A stretch of DNA of 64,000 bases. Source: Clostridiales bacterium. Lineage in GTDB: Bacteria > Bacillota > Clostridia > Lachnospirales > Lachnospiraceae. Location of the stretch: the NCBI GenBank assembly GCA_018374355.1, contig JAHAFI010000001.1, positions 62,001 to 126,000 of the forward strand, in the 5' to 3' direction. Below, in pieces: positions 25,480 to 33,401 of the stretch; position 1 is the stretch's first letter, and each line of letters starts with the position of its first letter. The notes beneath the pieces were generated by a model. The model saw only the letters and a list, made by a program, of their open reading frames with translations, ran no database searches and was not told the DNA's origin. Made by a program: the position numbers and the translations under genes.

Positions 25480-26574
25480 TTATTTTAATAACTGACTTTC
25501 CAGATCGGAGTAGTTGTAATCCCTCTGCTGGAAATTATTGAAGTTGTTGACGGAAGAGGATTTCTTCCGGGCTTTCTGCTCCGCACGGTCCGTCTGAAGC
25601 TGGCGGTGGAGGGTATCCAAAGCCTGAATGTCGGTAAGATGGCGCACGCCTTTTTCCTTCCAGCCGGACAGAATCTTGTCGGCATACCGGAAATTAGCTT
25701 TTCCGGTGGAAGCGACGGTGCGGGCGCAGGCTTCCGTAAGAATATCCATGGTGAAACCGTAATCCTTCATCCAGTGGTTGATGGTATTGACCTCTGCCGG
25801 GATGGGATTGCGATTGGTGATCCCGAAAGCTTTCAGGATTGTAAAATAATTCCGGTGATATGTAGTGGTTTCCTGTTTCGCCTTGGTCACGGAATCGATC
25901 CCGGAATCAAACCAGTTGAAAGCCACTTTCTTTATATAATGAATATCTCCGCTGCCTTTGGAGACGCAGTATTCGATCAGATAGTCGATCAGGTCCACGG
26001 AAAAATGAAGCTCCTCGTAGATATACAGAAGCTCATCAGTGACAGAACGGGACAGGGTTGTTCCCATATACTGTTCGGCAATGAAAAGCATCTGACGCAC
26101 CTCTTCATTCTCCTGTAACTGACGGATGCGGTCAGCGCTCAGCTTCTTTTTGACGGGAGTGGAAGAGGCGTTTTTTTGAGTTTCCGGTTCCCGGGTGGAA
26201 GCGGCCTCCGGCATGGAGACTGCTGCAGGTACAGGAGCGGGGGCGGCTGGCTGCTCGGCCAGAGGCAGGGAAGCGCCGGCTGGCACCATCGGTTCGAGAA
26301 AATCGATGGAGGCCTGACTGTCCGTTCCTGCCAGAACCAGAAGCTTCTGTGCTTCCCAGTAACGGAGGGTGCGTAAAATATCGGTTTCTGTACAATTGAA
26401 AACATCTGCAACGGAGGCCAGATTCAGGTCGGTCTGTCCGCCTTTGAGACACCGGAGCAGATAAAGATAAATTTTAACAAATTCCCCGTTGGCACAGGGC
26501 ATATAGTAATCAATAAATATGTTAGAGATAATGGTAACTCCGGAGGAGCTGCCATTGTGTAAAGATAATTGCAT
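25480..26574 (-). CDS. DnaD-domain replication initiation protein
   Basis: A 364-aa protein. Residues 1 to about 90 form a winged-helix domain (FVKIYLYLLRCL; ADVFNCTETDILRTLRYWEAQKLLVL). A Pro/Ala-rich linker follows (about residues 100-140), then the DnaD/DnaB_II C-terminal domain (EMLFIAEQYMGTTLSRSVTDELLYIYEELHF, in two parts here, and YADKILSGWKEKGVRHLTDIQ, the YxxxIxxxW signature). The charged tail may contact DNA. In Firmicutes such proteins bring DnaC-like loaders to DnaA at the origin. It is first in a minus-strand set with the loader and prs. A DnaA-box cluster lies 390-580 bases upstream. Confidence 0.9.
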   Translation of the reverse strand: MQLSLHNGSSSGVTIISNIFIDYYMPCANGEFVKIYLYLLRCLKGGQTDLNLASVADVFNCTETDILRTLRYWEAQKLLVLAGTDSQASIDFLEPMVPAGASLPLAEQPAAPAPVPAAVSMPEAASTREPETQKNASSTPVKKKLSADRIRQLQENEEVRQMLFIAEQYMGTTLSRSVTDELLYIYEELHFSVDLIDYLIEYCVSKGSGDIHYIKKVAFNWFDSGIDSVTKAKQETTTYHRNYFTILKAFGITNRNPIPAEVNTINHWMKDYGFTMDILTEACARTVASTGKANFRYADKILSGWKEKGVRHLTDIQALDTLHRQLQTDRAEQKARKKSSSVNNFNNFQQRDYNYSDLESQLLK

Positions 26575-26619
26575 GAGGGTACACCTGCTTTGCTGATATT
26601 TGATATAGAAGAAAAAAGG

Positions 26620-26860
26620 GGAATCTAACTACCCCGCCGGGGCAACCTCCCTGCGGTCGGTCGCGGGCTTCGCCCCATGTAGGAAAGCCACCGAAAGGTT
26701 CCTTGCGTGGAAATGCGATGGACTCGAGTGGTGGAATCTAACTACCCCGCCGGGGCAACCTCCCTGCGGTCGGTCGCGGGCTTCGCCCCATGTAGGAAAG
26801 CCACCAAAAGATTCCTTACGTGCAAGCACGACGGACTCTTTTGATGGCTTTCCTACGCCC
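26620..26860. repeat. GC-rich 113-bp tandem repeat with terminal hairpin
   Basis: Two nearly identical copies start at 26620 and 26733 (period 113) and begin GGAATCTAACTACCCCGCCG. Each contains GC-rich self-complementary segments (CCCCGCCGGGG; GGTCGCGGGCTTCGCCCC). The second copy ends in a long stem: 26792-26811 pairs with 26837-26856 with one mismatch, around an inner CGTGCAAGCACG. The composition is much richer in GC than the surroundings. No plausible gene is inside. It looks like a structured intergenic element, an RNA or a mobile repeat, lying upstream of the dnaD-like gene. The rest of the 583-base gap holds the DnaA-box cluster. Confidence 0.75.
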
Positions 26861-26963
26861 GGCTCATTGCTTTCGCGTACATTATAACATAGTCCCCGGA
26901 GAAAGCAAATAGACATTTTCAGGTTCTTAAAGCGGAGCTTTTTGAGATTGTTTTTTGGGGAAA

Positions 26964-27156
26964 TGTGGATACTGTGGACAATGTGGATAGAAAAGGGGAA
27001 CTTTTATTATTGGTAACCTGTAAATGTCGAGAAATAGCGATAAAGTAAAGAAAAAGGTAAGTAGCTGTGAAATTTTATGTAAACAAAGTTATGCACAAAA
27101 AAATCCACACGTTTTTCCACTAAAAATGTGTATAAACGTGTGGATAATGTGGATAA
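26964..27156. promoter_or_regulatory. Cluster of DnaA-box-like 9-mers
   Basis: Three 9-mers abut head to tail: TGTGGATAC (26964-26972), TGTGGACAA (26973-26981) and TGTGGATAG (26982-26990). Further on are TTATGCACA (27089-27097, matches TTATNCACA), TGTGTATAA (27127-27135) and two perfect abutting TGTGGATAA (27139-27147, 27148-27156), which end at the murC stop. The perfect boxes match the reverse complement of TTATCCACA. The region is otherwise AT-rich. It may titrate DnaA or regulate the downstream dnaD-like operon. No dnaA or dnaN gene is nearby, so it is not assumed to be oriC. Confidence 0.6.
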
Positions 27157-27157
27157 C

Positions 27158-28537
27158 TTACAGTCCCAGCAGGTGTTCCCCGATTTTTACCACATCTCCG
27201 GCGCCCATAGTTATCAACAAATCGCCTTGGATACAATTTTCCAGTAAGTAATTTTCGATTTCATCGAAAGTGGGGAAATATTCGCAGGGAGTTCCCAGTT
27301 CCTGAATGCATTTTTGCAGGTCTTTGGAGGAAATTCCCAGAGTATTCTGCTCTCTGGCAGCGTAAATATCAGCCAGAACCACATGGTCAGCCAGAGTCAG
27401 AGCCTTGGCAAAATCATGAAGCAGGGCTTTTGTTCTTGTGTAGGTGTGAGGCTGGAAGACGCACCATGTTTTTTTATGCGGATAATTTTTGGCAGAGGTC
27501 AAAGTTGCCTCAATCTCTGTGGGATGGTGTGCATAATCGTCAATGACGGTAACTCCGCCAATCTCTCCCTTTAACTGAAAACGGCGGTCTGTGCCTGTAA
27601 AACCCGCGATACCTTTTTGGATATCCTCACAGCTCATGGAAAGCTTCATGCCCAGAGCGATTACGGAGAGGGCATTGGAGACATTGTGCAGTCCGGGAAC
27701 GCTCAGGGAAAAATGTCCCACAGTTTCGCCGTCTTTTTTACATACAAAGGAAGCATGTCCCAGTGCATTGTAGGTGATTTCCTCCGCAGTGTAATCAGCA
27801 GAATGCTCCAGACCGTATGTAATTACTTCGCAGTCCAGATCTTTCATAATCTCTTCATAATGAGGAGTATCACTGTTGATGATCAGCGTGCCGTCTGTCG
27901 GAAGCTTCTCGGCAAACAGGCGGAAGGAGTGACGGATATCGTCGATGTCCTTAAAGAAATCCAGATGATCTGCATCGATATTCAGAATGATACTGATCTT
28001 GGGAAAGAAGCTCAGGAAGCTATTGGTGTATTCGCAGGCCTCCGTAATAAAAGTTTCGGAATTTCCCACGCGAAGGTTTCCGCCGATGGCCGGGAGGATT
28101 CCGCCCACAGTGATGGTGGGGTCGAAACCGCCTTCCAGCAGAACATGGGAAGCCATGGAAGTAGTGGTGGTTTTTCCGTGGGTTCCGGATACAGCGATAG
28201 GAATCCGGTAATTAGTCATGATCTGACCCAGCAGGTCCGCCCGGGTCATCATGGGAATTCCTTTTTGGGCTGCACAGGCATATTCCGGGTTATCCGGATG
28301 AATCGCTGCGGTATAGACTACCAGATCAATTCCTTCAATAATATTAGATGCCCGCTGTCCGTAGAAAATCTGTGCGCCTTTTGCAGTCAGATGATCAGTG
28401 AGAGGACTTTCTTTGGCATCGGAGCCGGAAATAGTAAATCCTTCCTGCAGAAGAATCTCTGCCAGTCCGCTCATGCTGATTCCGCCGATACCGATAAAAT
28501 GAATATGAATAGGTTTATGAAAATCAATGGTATACAT
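27158..28537 (-). CDS. murC: UDP-N-acetylmuramate--L-alanine ligase
   Basis: A 459-aa Mur ligase adding L-Ala to UDP-MurNAc in peptidoglycan synthesis. The N-terminal UDP-binding motif is HFIGIGGISMSGLAEILL. The ATP P-loop is AVSGTHGKTTTTSMASH (near residue 115). The central signature is EACEYTNSFLSFFP and the C-terminal domain includes VIDDYAHHPTEIEATL. Length is canonical. SD AAGGAGACT precedes ATG 28537. It is a single gene between the DnaA-box cluster and the interspersed repeat at 28570. Confidence 0.96.
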   Translation of the reverse strand: MYTIDFHKPIHIHFIGIGGISMSGLAEILLQEGFTISGSDAKESPLTDHLTAKGAQIFYGQRASNIIEGIDLVVYTAAIHPDNPEYACAAQKGIPMMTRADLLGQIMTNYRIPIAVSGTHGKTTTTSMASHVLLEGGFDPTITVGGILPAIGGNLRVGNSETFITEACEYTNSFLSFFPKISIILNIDADHLDFFKDIDDIRHSFRLFAEKLPTDGTLIINSDTPHYEEIMKDLDCEVITYGLEHSADYTAEEITYNALGHASFVCKKDGETVGHFSLSVPGLHNVSNALSVIALGMKLSMSCEDIQKGIAGFTGTDRRFQLKGEIGGVTVIDDYAHHPTEIEATLTSAKNYPHKKTWCVFQPHTYTRTKALLHDFAKALTLADHVVLADIYAAREQNTLGISSKDLQKCIQELGTPCEYFPTFDEIENYLLENCIQGDLLITMGAGDVVKIGEHLLGL

Positions 28538-28569
28538 AAAAAAGTCTCCTTATACGATAAATAAAAGTC

Positions 28570-28712
28570 GTAACTATTCAGGAACCTGTCCTTCATAGTC
28601 ACGAATGCATGCACACAAACTGCATTTCATGCAGTTCGGCGCCTGTACGTCTCGGGATTGACCTGCATTTGCAAGTCAACACCTCGCGGGACAGTGACTA
28701 CCTGAATAGTTA
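28570..28712. repeat. Interspersed palindromic element, copy A (about 143 bp)
   Basis: Perfect 12-bp terminal inverted repeats TAACTATTCAGG (28571-28582) and CCTGAATAGTTA (28701-28712) bound an internal palindrome (AAACTGCATTTCATGCAGTT). A 9-bp direct repeat ATAAAAGTC flanks it (28561-28569 and 28713-28721), with one extra G on the left. The sequence matches the elements at 41172 and 61273 in the opposite orientation. No ORF fits inside. The structure is that of a MITE-like mobile repeat. It stands in the murC-glgC intergenic region. Confidence 0.85.
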
Positions 28713-28951
28713 ATAAAAGTCATCATAATCATTATATGATGAAAAAGTGGAAAAGAAAAGGTTTTTTTCGGTTTGGAAGATACCCAGAAGTTGGTCGTAA
28801 AATGCCGAACAGTTCATAGCTGTTTGGAAGAATTTGATGAAATTTCCGGAGAAATGACAGAGAAAGTCGAAGGAAGGGGGAAAAGATCGACCAAAAGTTG
28901 TATAAATGTAATAAAAAGATGAAAAAATACGATAAAAATATGTAAAACATG

Positions 28952-28980
28952 TTCACTATTTCGAGAAAATGTGTTATAAT
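28952..28980 (+). promoter_or_regulatory. Candidate glgC promoter
   Basis: TTCACT (28952-28957), a 17-base spacer and TATAAT (28975-28980), with TG one base before the -10 (TGTTATAAT, extended -10). It lies 30 bases upstream of the glgC start. Confidence 0.65.
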
Positions 28981-29010
28981 TTTTAATCATATATGACAAG
29001 AGGTGATAGC

Positions 29011-30282
29011 ATGATTAAAAAAGAAATGATTGCAATGCTATTAGCCGGTGGACAGGGAAGCCGTCTTGGTGTCCTTACCGAGAAAGTGGCGAAACCGGCA
29101 GTAGCGTTTGGCGGAAAATATCGTATTATCGATTTCCCGCTGAGTAACTGTATTAATTCGGGAATTGACACGGTAGGTGTGCTGACACAGTATCAGCCGC
29201 TTCGTCTGAATACCCATATCGGAATCGGTATACCATGGGATTTGGATAGAAATGTAGGCGGTGTTACCGTACTTCCCCCCTATGAAAAGAGCAGTAACAG
29301 CGACTGGTATACAGGTACAGCTAACGCTATTTTCCAGAATCTGGCATACATGGAGACCTATAATCCCGATTATGTGCTGATTCTCTCCGGAGACCACATT
29401 TACAAGATGGATTATGAAGTTATGCTGGATTACCATAAGGCAAACAAGGCAGATGTTACTATCGCCTGCATGCCTGTACCGCTTGAAGAGGCAAGCCGTT
29501 TCGGTATTATGATTACCGATGAAAGCGGACAGATCACAGAATTTGAGGAAAAACCGGAACATCCGAGAAGTAATCTGGCTTCTATGGGTATCTACATTTT
29601 CTCATGGCCGGCGCTGAGAGAATCTTTGCTGGCACTGAAGGACGAGCCTCATTGCGACTTCGGTAAACACATCCTTCCATACTGCAAAGACGGCGGAAAA
29701 CGTCTGTTTGCATATGAGTTCAATGGATATTGGAAAGATGTTGGAACTTTAGGTTCTTACTGGGAAGCAAACATGGAACTGATTGACATTATTCCTGAAT
29801 TTAATCTGTATGAAGAATTCTGGAAGATTTATACCAAAGGGGATATTATCCGTCCCCAGTATGTTGCCAGTGAAGCGACAATTGAGCGCAGTATTATCAG
29901 TGATGGTGCGGAGATTTACGGAGAAGTACATAACTCTGTAATTGGACCCGGAGTTACCATTGAAAAAGGCGCAGTGGTTCGTGACTCTATTATCATGAAG
30001 GAGACAACCATTGGAGCTGGCAGCCAGATTGACAAGGCAATTATTGCAGAAAACGCAGTTGTAGGTGAAAATGTTGTAATGGGCGTTGGAGAGGAAGCTC
30101 CTAACGTATTGAAACCTGCAGTTTACGGATTCGGCATTGTAACAATCGCTGAAAATACAGTGGTTCCGTCCAATGTGAAGATTGGAAAAAATACAGCTAT
30201 CAGCGGTGCAACCACACCGGAGGATTATCCGGATGGCGAGCTTGCCAGCGGTGGCGCAATTGTAAAGAAGGACGGTGAGTAG
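29011..30282 (+). CDS. glgC: Glucose-1-phosphate adenylyltransferase, catalytic subunit
   Basis: A 423-aa ADP-glucose pyrophosphorylase making ADP-glucose from glucose 1-phosphate and ATP, the committed step of glycogen synthesis. The nucleotide motif is AMLLAGGQGSRLGVLTEKVAKPAV at the N-terminus, and the sugar-site motifs include FEEKPEHPRSN and YWKDVGTLGSYWEANM. The C-terminal half is a left-handed beta-helix of hexapeptide-like repeats (VTIEKGAVVRDSIIM). The start is ATG 29011 behind AGAGGTGATAG; the frame is open 18 bases further to 28993. glgD follows directly. Confidence 0.95.
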   Translation: MIKKEMIAMLLAGGQGSRLGVLTEKVAKPAVAFGGKYRIIDFPLSNCINSGIDTVGVLTQYQPLRLNTHIGIGIPWDLDRNVGGVTVLPPYEKSSNSDWYTGTANAIFQNLAYMETYNPDYVLILSGDHIYKMDYEVMLDYHKANKADVTIACMPVPLEEASRFGIMITDESGQITEFEEKPEHPRSNLASMGIYIFSWPALRESLLALKDEPHCDFGKHILPYCKDGGKRLFAYEFNGYWKDVGTLGSYWEANMELIDIIPEFNLYEEFWKIYTKGDIIRPQYVASEATIERSIISDGAEIYGEVHNSVIGPGVTIEKGAVVRDSIIMKETTIGAGSQIDKAIIAENAVVGENVVMGVGEEAPNVLKPAVYGFGIVTIAENTVVPSNVKIGKNTAISGATTPEDYPDGELASGGAIVKKDGE

Positions 30283-30283
30283 A

Positions 30284-31402
30284 ATGAGAGCATTGGGAAT
30301 TATTTTAGCGGGCGGCAATAACAACAAAATGAGAGAGTTATCACATAAACGAGCAATCGCAGCCATGCCTGTTGCGGGAAGTTTTCGGAGCATCGACTTT
30401 GCACTCAGCAATATGTCCAACTCTCATATTTCTAAAGTCGCTGTATTGACGCAGTATAATGCAAGATCATTAAATGAGCATTTAAGCTCATCCAAATGGT
30501 GGGATTTCGGAAGAAAACAGGGAGGACTGTTTGTATTCACACCTACCATTACACCTGATAACAGCTTCTGGTATCAGGGAACCGCAGACGCAATCTATCA
30601 GAACTTGGATTTCCTTAAAAAGAGCCATGAGCCCTATGTAGTAATCGCTTCCGGTGATGGAATCTACAAACTGGATTACAATAAAGTTCTGGAATATCAT
30701 ATTGCAAAACGCGCTGACGTAACCATCGTATGCAAAGATGTAGAAGCAGATACCGACGTTACCCGTTTCGGATGTCTGAAGATGAATGAGGATTATCGTA
30801 TTGAGGAATTTGAGGAAAAACCGATGATCTCCAGTTCTCATACAGTGTCCACAGGTATCTACGTAATCCGCCGCCGCCAGTTGATCGAGATGATTGAACG
30901 GTGCGCTCAGGAAGACCGTCATGACTTTGTAAAAGATATTTTGATTCGTTACAAAAACCTGAAAAGAATTTATGGATATAAGATTGACAACTATTGGAGC
31001 AATATTTCTACTGTTGAGTCTTACTACAAAACCAATATGGATTTCCTGAAACCGGAAGTAAGAGATTACTTCTTCCGTCAGTATCCGTCGATACAGTCAA
31101 AGATTGAGGATCTGCCTCCGGCAAAATATAATCCGGGCAGCATGGTGAAAAACAGTCTCGTTGCCAGCGGATGTATTATCAACGGACAGGTAGAAAACTC
31201 CATCCTGTTTAAGAAAGTTTACGTGGGAAATAACTGCGTGATCAAAAACTCCATCATTCTCAATGATGTATATTTGGGGGACAATACCCATATTGAAAAC
31301 TGTATTGTAGAGAGCCGTGATACAATTCGAGCAAACTCCTATCATTGTGGCGAGGATGAAATTAAAGTAGTTGTTGAGAAAAACGAGCGCTATGCACTTT
31401 AA
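30284..31402 (+). CDS. glgD: GlgD, non-catalytic partner of ADP-glucose pyrophosphorylase
   Basis: A 372-aa GlgC homologue with a modified N-terminal motif (GIILAGGNNNKMRELSHKRAIAAMPV), where the basic activator/catalytic signature of GlgC is changed. It forms a heteromer with GlgC and raises its activity in Firmicutes such as Geobacillus. Conserved sites FEEKPMISSSH and YWSNISTVESYYKTNMDFL remain. The start is ATG 30284, behind GGTGAG; a GTG at 30275 overlaps the glgC end but is less well placed. Together with glgB at 39263 it suggests the cell stores glycogen. Confidence 0.92.
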   Translation: MRALGIILAGGNNNKMRELSHKRAIAAMPVAGSFRSIDFALSNMSNSHISKVAVLTQYNARSLNEHLSSSKWWDFGRKQGGLFVFTPTITPDNSFWYQGTADAIYQNLDFLKKSHEPYVVIASGDGIYKLDYNKVLEYHIAKRADVTIVCKDVEADTDVTRFGCLKMNEDYRIEEFEEKPMISSSHTVSTGIYVIRRRQLIEMIERCAQEDRHDFVKDILIRYKNLKRIYGYKIDNYWSNISTVESYYKTNMDFLKPEVRDYFFRQYPSIQSKIEDLPPAKYNPGSMVKNSLVASGCIINGQVENSILFKKVYVGNNCVIKNSIILNDVYLGDNTHIENCIVESRDTIRANSYHCGEDEIKVVVEKNERYAL

Positions 31403-31458
31403 AAGAGTCAGCCACACATAATATACTTTGAAGGAAGGCATATGAAAGGGGCAGGTTT

Positions 31459-31740
31459 ATGAATATTACGGATGTAAGAGTACGGAAAGTAGCTAAAGAG
31501 GGAAAAATGAAAGCTGTCGTTTCGATTACTATTGACGAGGAATTCGTGGTACACGATATCAAGGTGATCGAGGGCGAAAAAGGGTTATTTATAGCTATGC
31601 CCAGCCGGAAAGCGACAGATGGAGAATATCGTGATATTGCACATCCGATTAACTCCGATACAAGAGAACGGATTCAGGATATTATTCTGGAGAAGTATGA
31701 AGACGTAATGGCGGAAGACGCTATTGCTATGGAAGCGTAA
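31459..31740 (+). CDS. spoVG: SpoVG, RNA/DNA-binding regulator of sporulation and septation
   Basis: A 93-aa protein beginning MNITDVRVRKV, with VHDIKVIEGEKGLFIAMPSRK and YRDIAHPINSDTRERIQ, a near-textbook SpoVG sequence. In Bacillus it affects septation in sporulation and is a site-specific nucleic-acid binder. SD AAAGGGGCAGG is upstream of ATG 31459. It lies alone between glgD and a terminator. Its presence supports a spore-forming Firmicute. Confidence 0.97.
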   Translation: MNITDVRVRKVAKEGKMKAVVSITIDEEFVVHDIKVIEGEKGLFIAMPSRKATDGEYRDIAHPINSDTRERIQDIILEKYEDVMAEDAIAMEA

Positions 31741-31766
31741 CCAATTGTCATATATGGGGGAACGTG

Positions 31767-31799
31767 GAAAAGCGGTGACTGGGGGGTCACCGCTTTTTA
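31767..31799 (+). terminator. Intrinsic terminator after spoVG
   Basis: AAAAGCGGTGACT pairs with AGTCACCGCTTTTT-type sequence (GGTCACCGCTTTTT) around a G-rich loop, 27 bases after the stop. Confidence 0.85.
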
Positions 31800-31902
31800 T
31801 CATGTGGCGTACGGAAGGATTTTGTGATATGATAGGAAAAACTGTCCGCAGAGGAAGTTCAGAATATGCGGGGACAGTATACGGAACAGTCAGGAGGATG
31901 GC

Positions 31903-33288
31903 ATGAGACAGGAATTACCGGAAGCATTTGAAAAAAGAATGAGAGAGATGCTGGGGGATGAATTTGACGCATATCTGGACAGCTATGAGAATCCGCGCCA
32001 GTACGGGCTGCGTGTAAACCCAATGAAAATTACGGGAGAGGAGCTGGAAGAAACGGGGGATTTCCATCTGACCCCGGTTCCTTGGACGAAGGAGGGCTAC
32101 TTTTATCAGGAGCAGGACCAGCCCGCCAGACATCCCTTCTATACGGCAGGGCTTTATTACCTGCAGGAGCCCAGCGCCATGACGCCTGCGTCCAGACTTC
32201 CGGTGAAACCGGGGGAGAGGGTGCTGGATTTATGCGCCGCTCCGGGTGGAAAAGCTACGGCTTTAGGGGCAGCTCTTGGGGGAGAGGGTGTTTTGGTGGC
32301 AAACGATATCAGCAATTCCAGAGCAAAGGCTCTCTTAAAAAATCTGGAGCTGTTCGGCATTTCCAATGCATTTGTGACAAATGAAATTCCGGGAAAGCTG
32401 GAGGAAAGCTTCCGTGGATTTTTCGATAAGATTATGGTGGACGCACCCTGCTCCGGGGAGGGAATGTTTCGAAAGGACCCGGATGTGCGGAAAACATGGA
32501 ACGAGGAACGCCCCGGGTATTTTTCCAAAATACAGAAAGATATTTTGAAAAATGCAGTGTCCATGCTCCGGCCGGGAGGGAAGCTTTTGTATTCTACCTG
32601 TACCTTTGCGCCTGTGGAAAATGAGGGAAGCATTTCATGGCTTTTGGAGAACTGCCCGGAAATGGAGCTGCTTCCCATAGAGCCGTATCCGGGATTTGCA
32701 CCGGGAAACCCACTTTGGGGAAATGGAAACCCGGAGCTGGAAAAGTGTGTCCGTATCTGGCCGCACAAAATGCAGGGAGAGGGACATTTTCTGGCGCTTC
32801 TGCAAAAATCGGAGAGTGCGCCGGGGGAGGAGATCCGTCTGGGAAAACCTGCAAAGCTGGATAAAAAGAGCAGGGAAATTCTGGCGGACTTTTTTCAGGA
32901 CTGTCAGTGGAAACCGGACTGGGAGAGGACAGAAATCCGGGGAGGAAAGGTATATCAGGTTCCGCTGCTGCCACAAAAGCTTTCCGGCATTCATTTTCTG
33001 AGAAACGGGCTGTATCTGGGTGAGATGAAAAAGGACAGGTTTGAGCCCTCCCAGCAATTGGCTATGACGCTGAAGAAGGATCAGTATGCAGGAACGCTGT
33101 CCCTGAAACCGGAAGATGAGCGAATCGGGCGTTACCTGAAGGGAGAGACGATTCTGGTGGAAAAAGGGGAGGCCAGCCGGGAAAAGGGCTGGATTCTTGT
33201 ATGCGCAGACGGATATGCGTTGGGCTGGGGAAAACTGGTGAATGGTGTCTTGAAAAATAAATATTGGACTGGGTGGAGAAAAAATTAG
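31903..33288 (+). CDS. RsmF/NOL1-NOP2-sun family rRNA cytosine-C5 methyltransferase
   Basis: A 461-aa RNA m5C methyltransferase. SAM motif I is VLDLCAAPGGKATALGAAL (near residue 107). Motif IV is MVDAPCSGEGMFRKDP with one catalytic Cys, and motif VI is KLLYSTCTFAPVENEG with the other. The last ~150 residues form the RNA-binding PUA-like end (VEKGEASREKGWILVCADGYALGWGK) found in RsmF/YebU-type proteins. SD TCAGGAGGAT precedes ATG 31903. The target base in this organism is not known from sequence. Confidence 0.93.
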   Translation: MRQELPEAFEKRMREMLGDEFDAYLDSYENPRQYGLRVNPMKITGEELEETGDFHLTPVPWTKEGYFYQEQDQPARHPFYTAGLYYLQEPSAMTPASRLPVKPGERVLDLCAAPGGKATALGAALGGEGVLVANDISNSRAKALLKNLELFGISNAFVTNEIPGKLEESFRGFFDKIMVDAPCSGEGMFRKDPDVRKTWNEERPGYFSKIQKDILKNAVSMLRPGGKLLYSTCTFAPVENEGSISWLLENCPEMELLPIEPYPGFAPGNPLWGNGNPELEKCVRIWPHKMQGEGHFLALLQKSESAPGEEIRLGKPAKLDKKSREILADFFQDCQWKPDWERTEIRGGKVYQVPLLPQKLSGIHFLRNGLYLGEMKKDRFEPSQQLAMTLKKDQYAGTLSLKPEDERIGRYLKGETILVEKGEASREKGWILVCADGYALGWGKLVNGVLKNKYWTGWRKN

Positions 33289-33339
33289 GGATTCTGAAAC
33301 AAATATTACGTAAGTATTACAATATATTAAAAAAATATC

Positions 33340-33368
33340 TTCCCATCAGGGATTTTCTATGGTATAAT
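33340..33368 (+). promoter_or_regulatory. Sigma-A-type promoter of the coiled-coil/3D protein gene
   Basis: TTCCCA (33340-33345), 17 bases, TATAAT (33363-33368), with TATGG before the -10 (extended -10). It is 33 bases upstream of the start codon, in an A/T-rich gap. Confidence 0.65.
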
Positions 33369-33401
33369 ACGAATTACGTGAGGGAGTAAGAGGAGAAAAC
33401 A

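Noticed and set aside
26629..26916. A 95-codon minus-strand open frame in the GC-rich tandem repeat
   Set aside because: It is produced by the two 113-bp copies and has no domain; it is more likely a by-product of the repeat.
26964..27156. Chromosomal origin of replication
   Set aside because: Boxes are suggestive, but dnaA, dnaN and a clear unwinding element are absent, so only a DnaA-box cluster is reported.
31724..31906. A 60-codon plus-strand frame after spoVG
   Set aside because: It runs through the spoVG terminator and overlaps the start of the rRNA methyltransferase gene; no SD.
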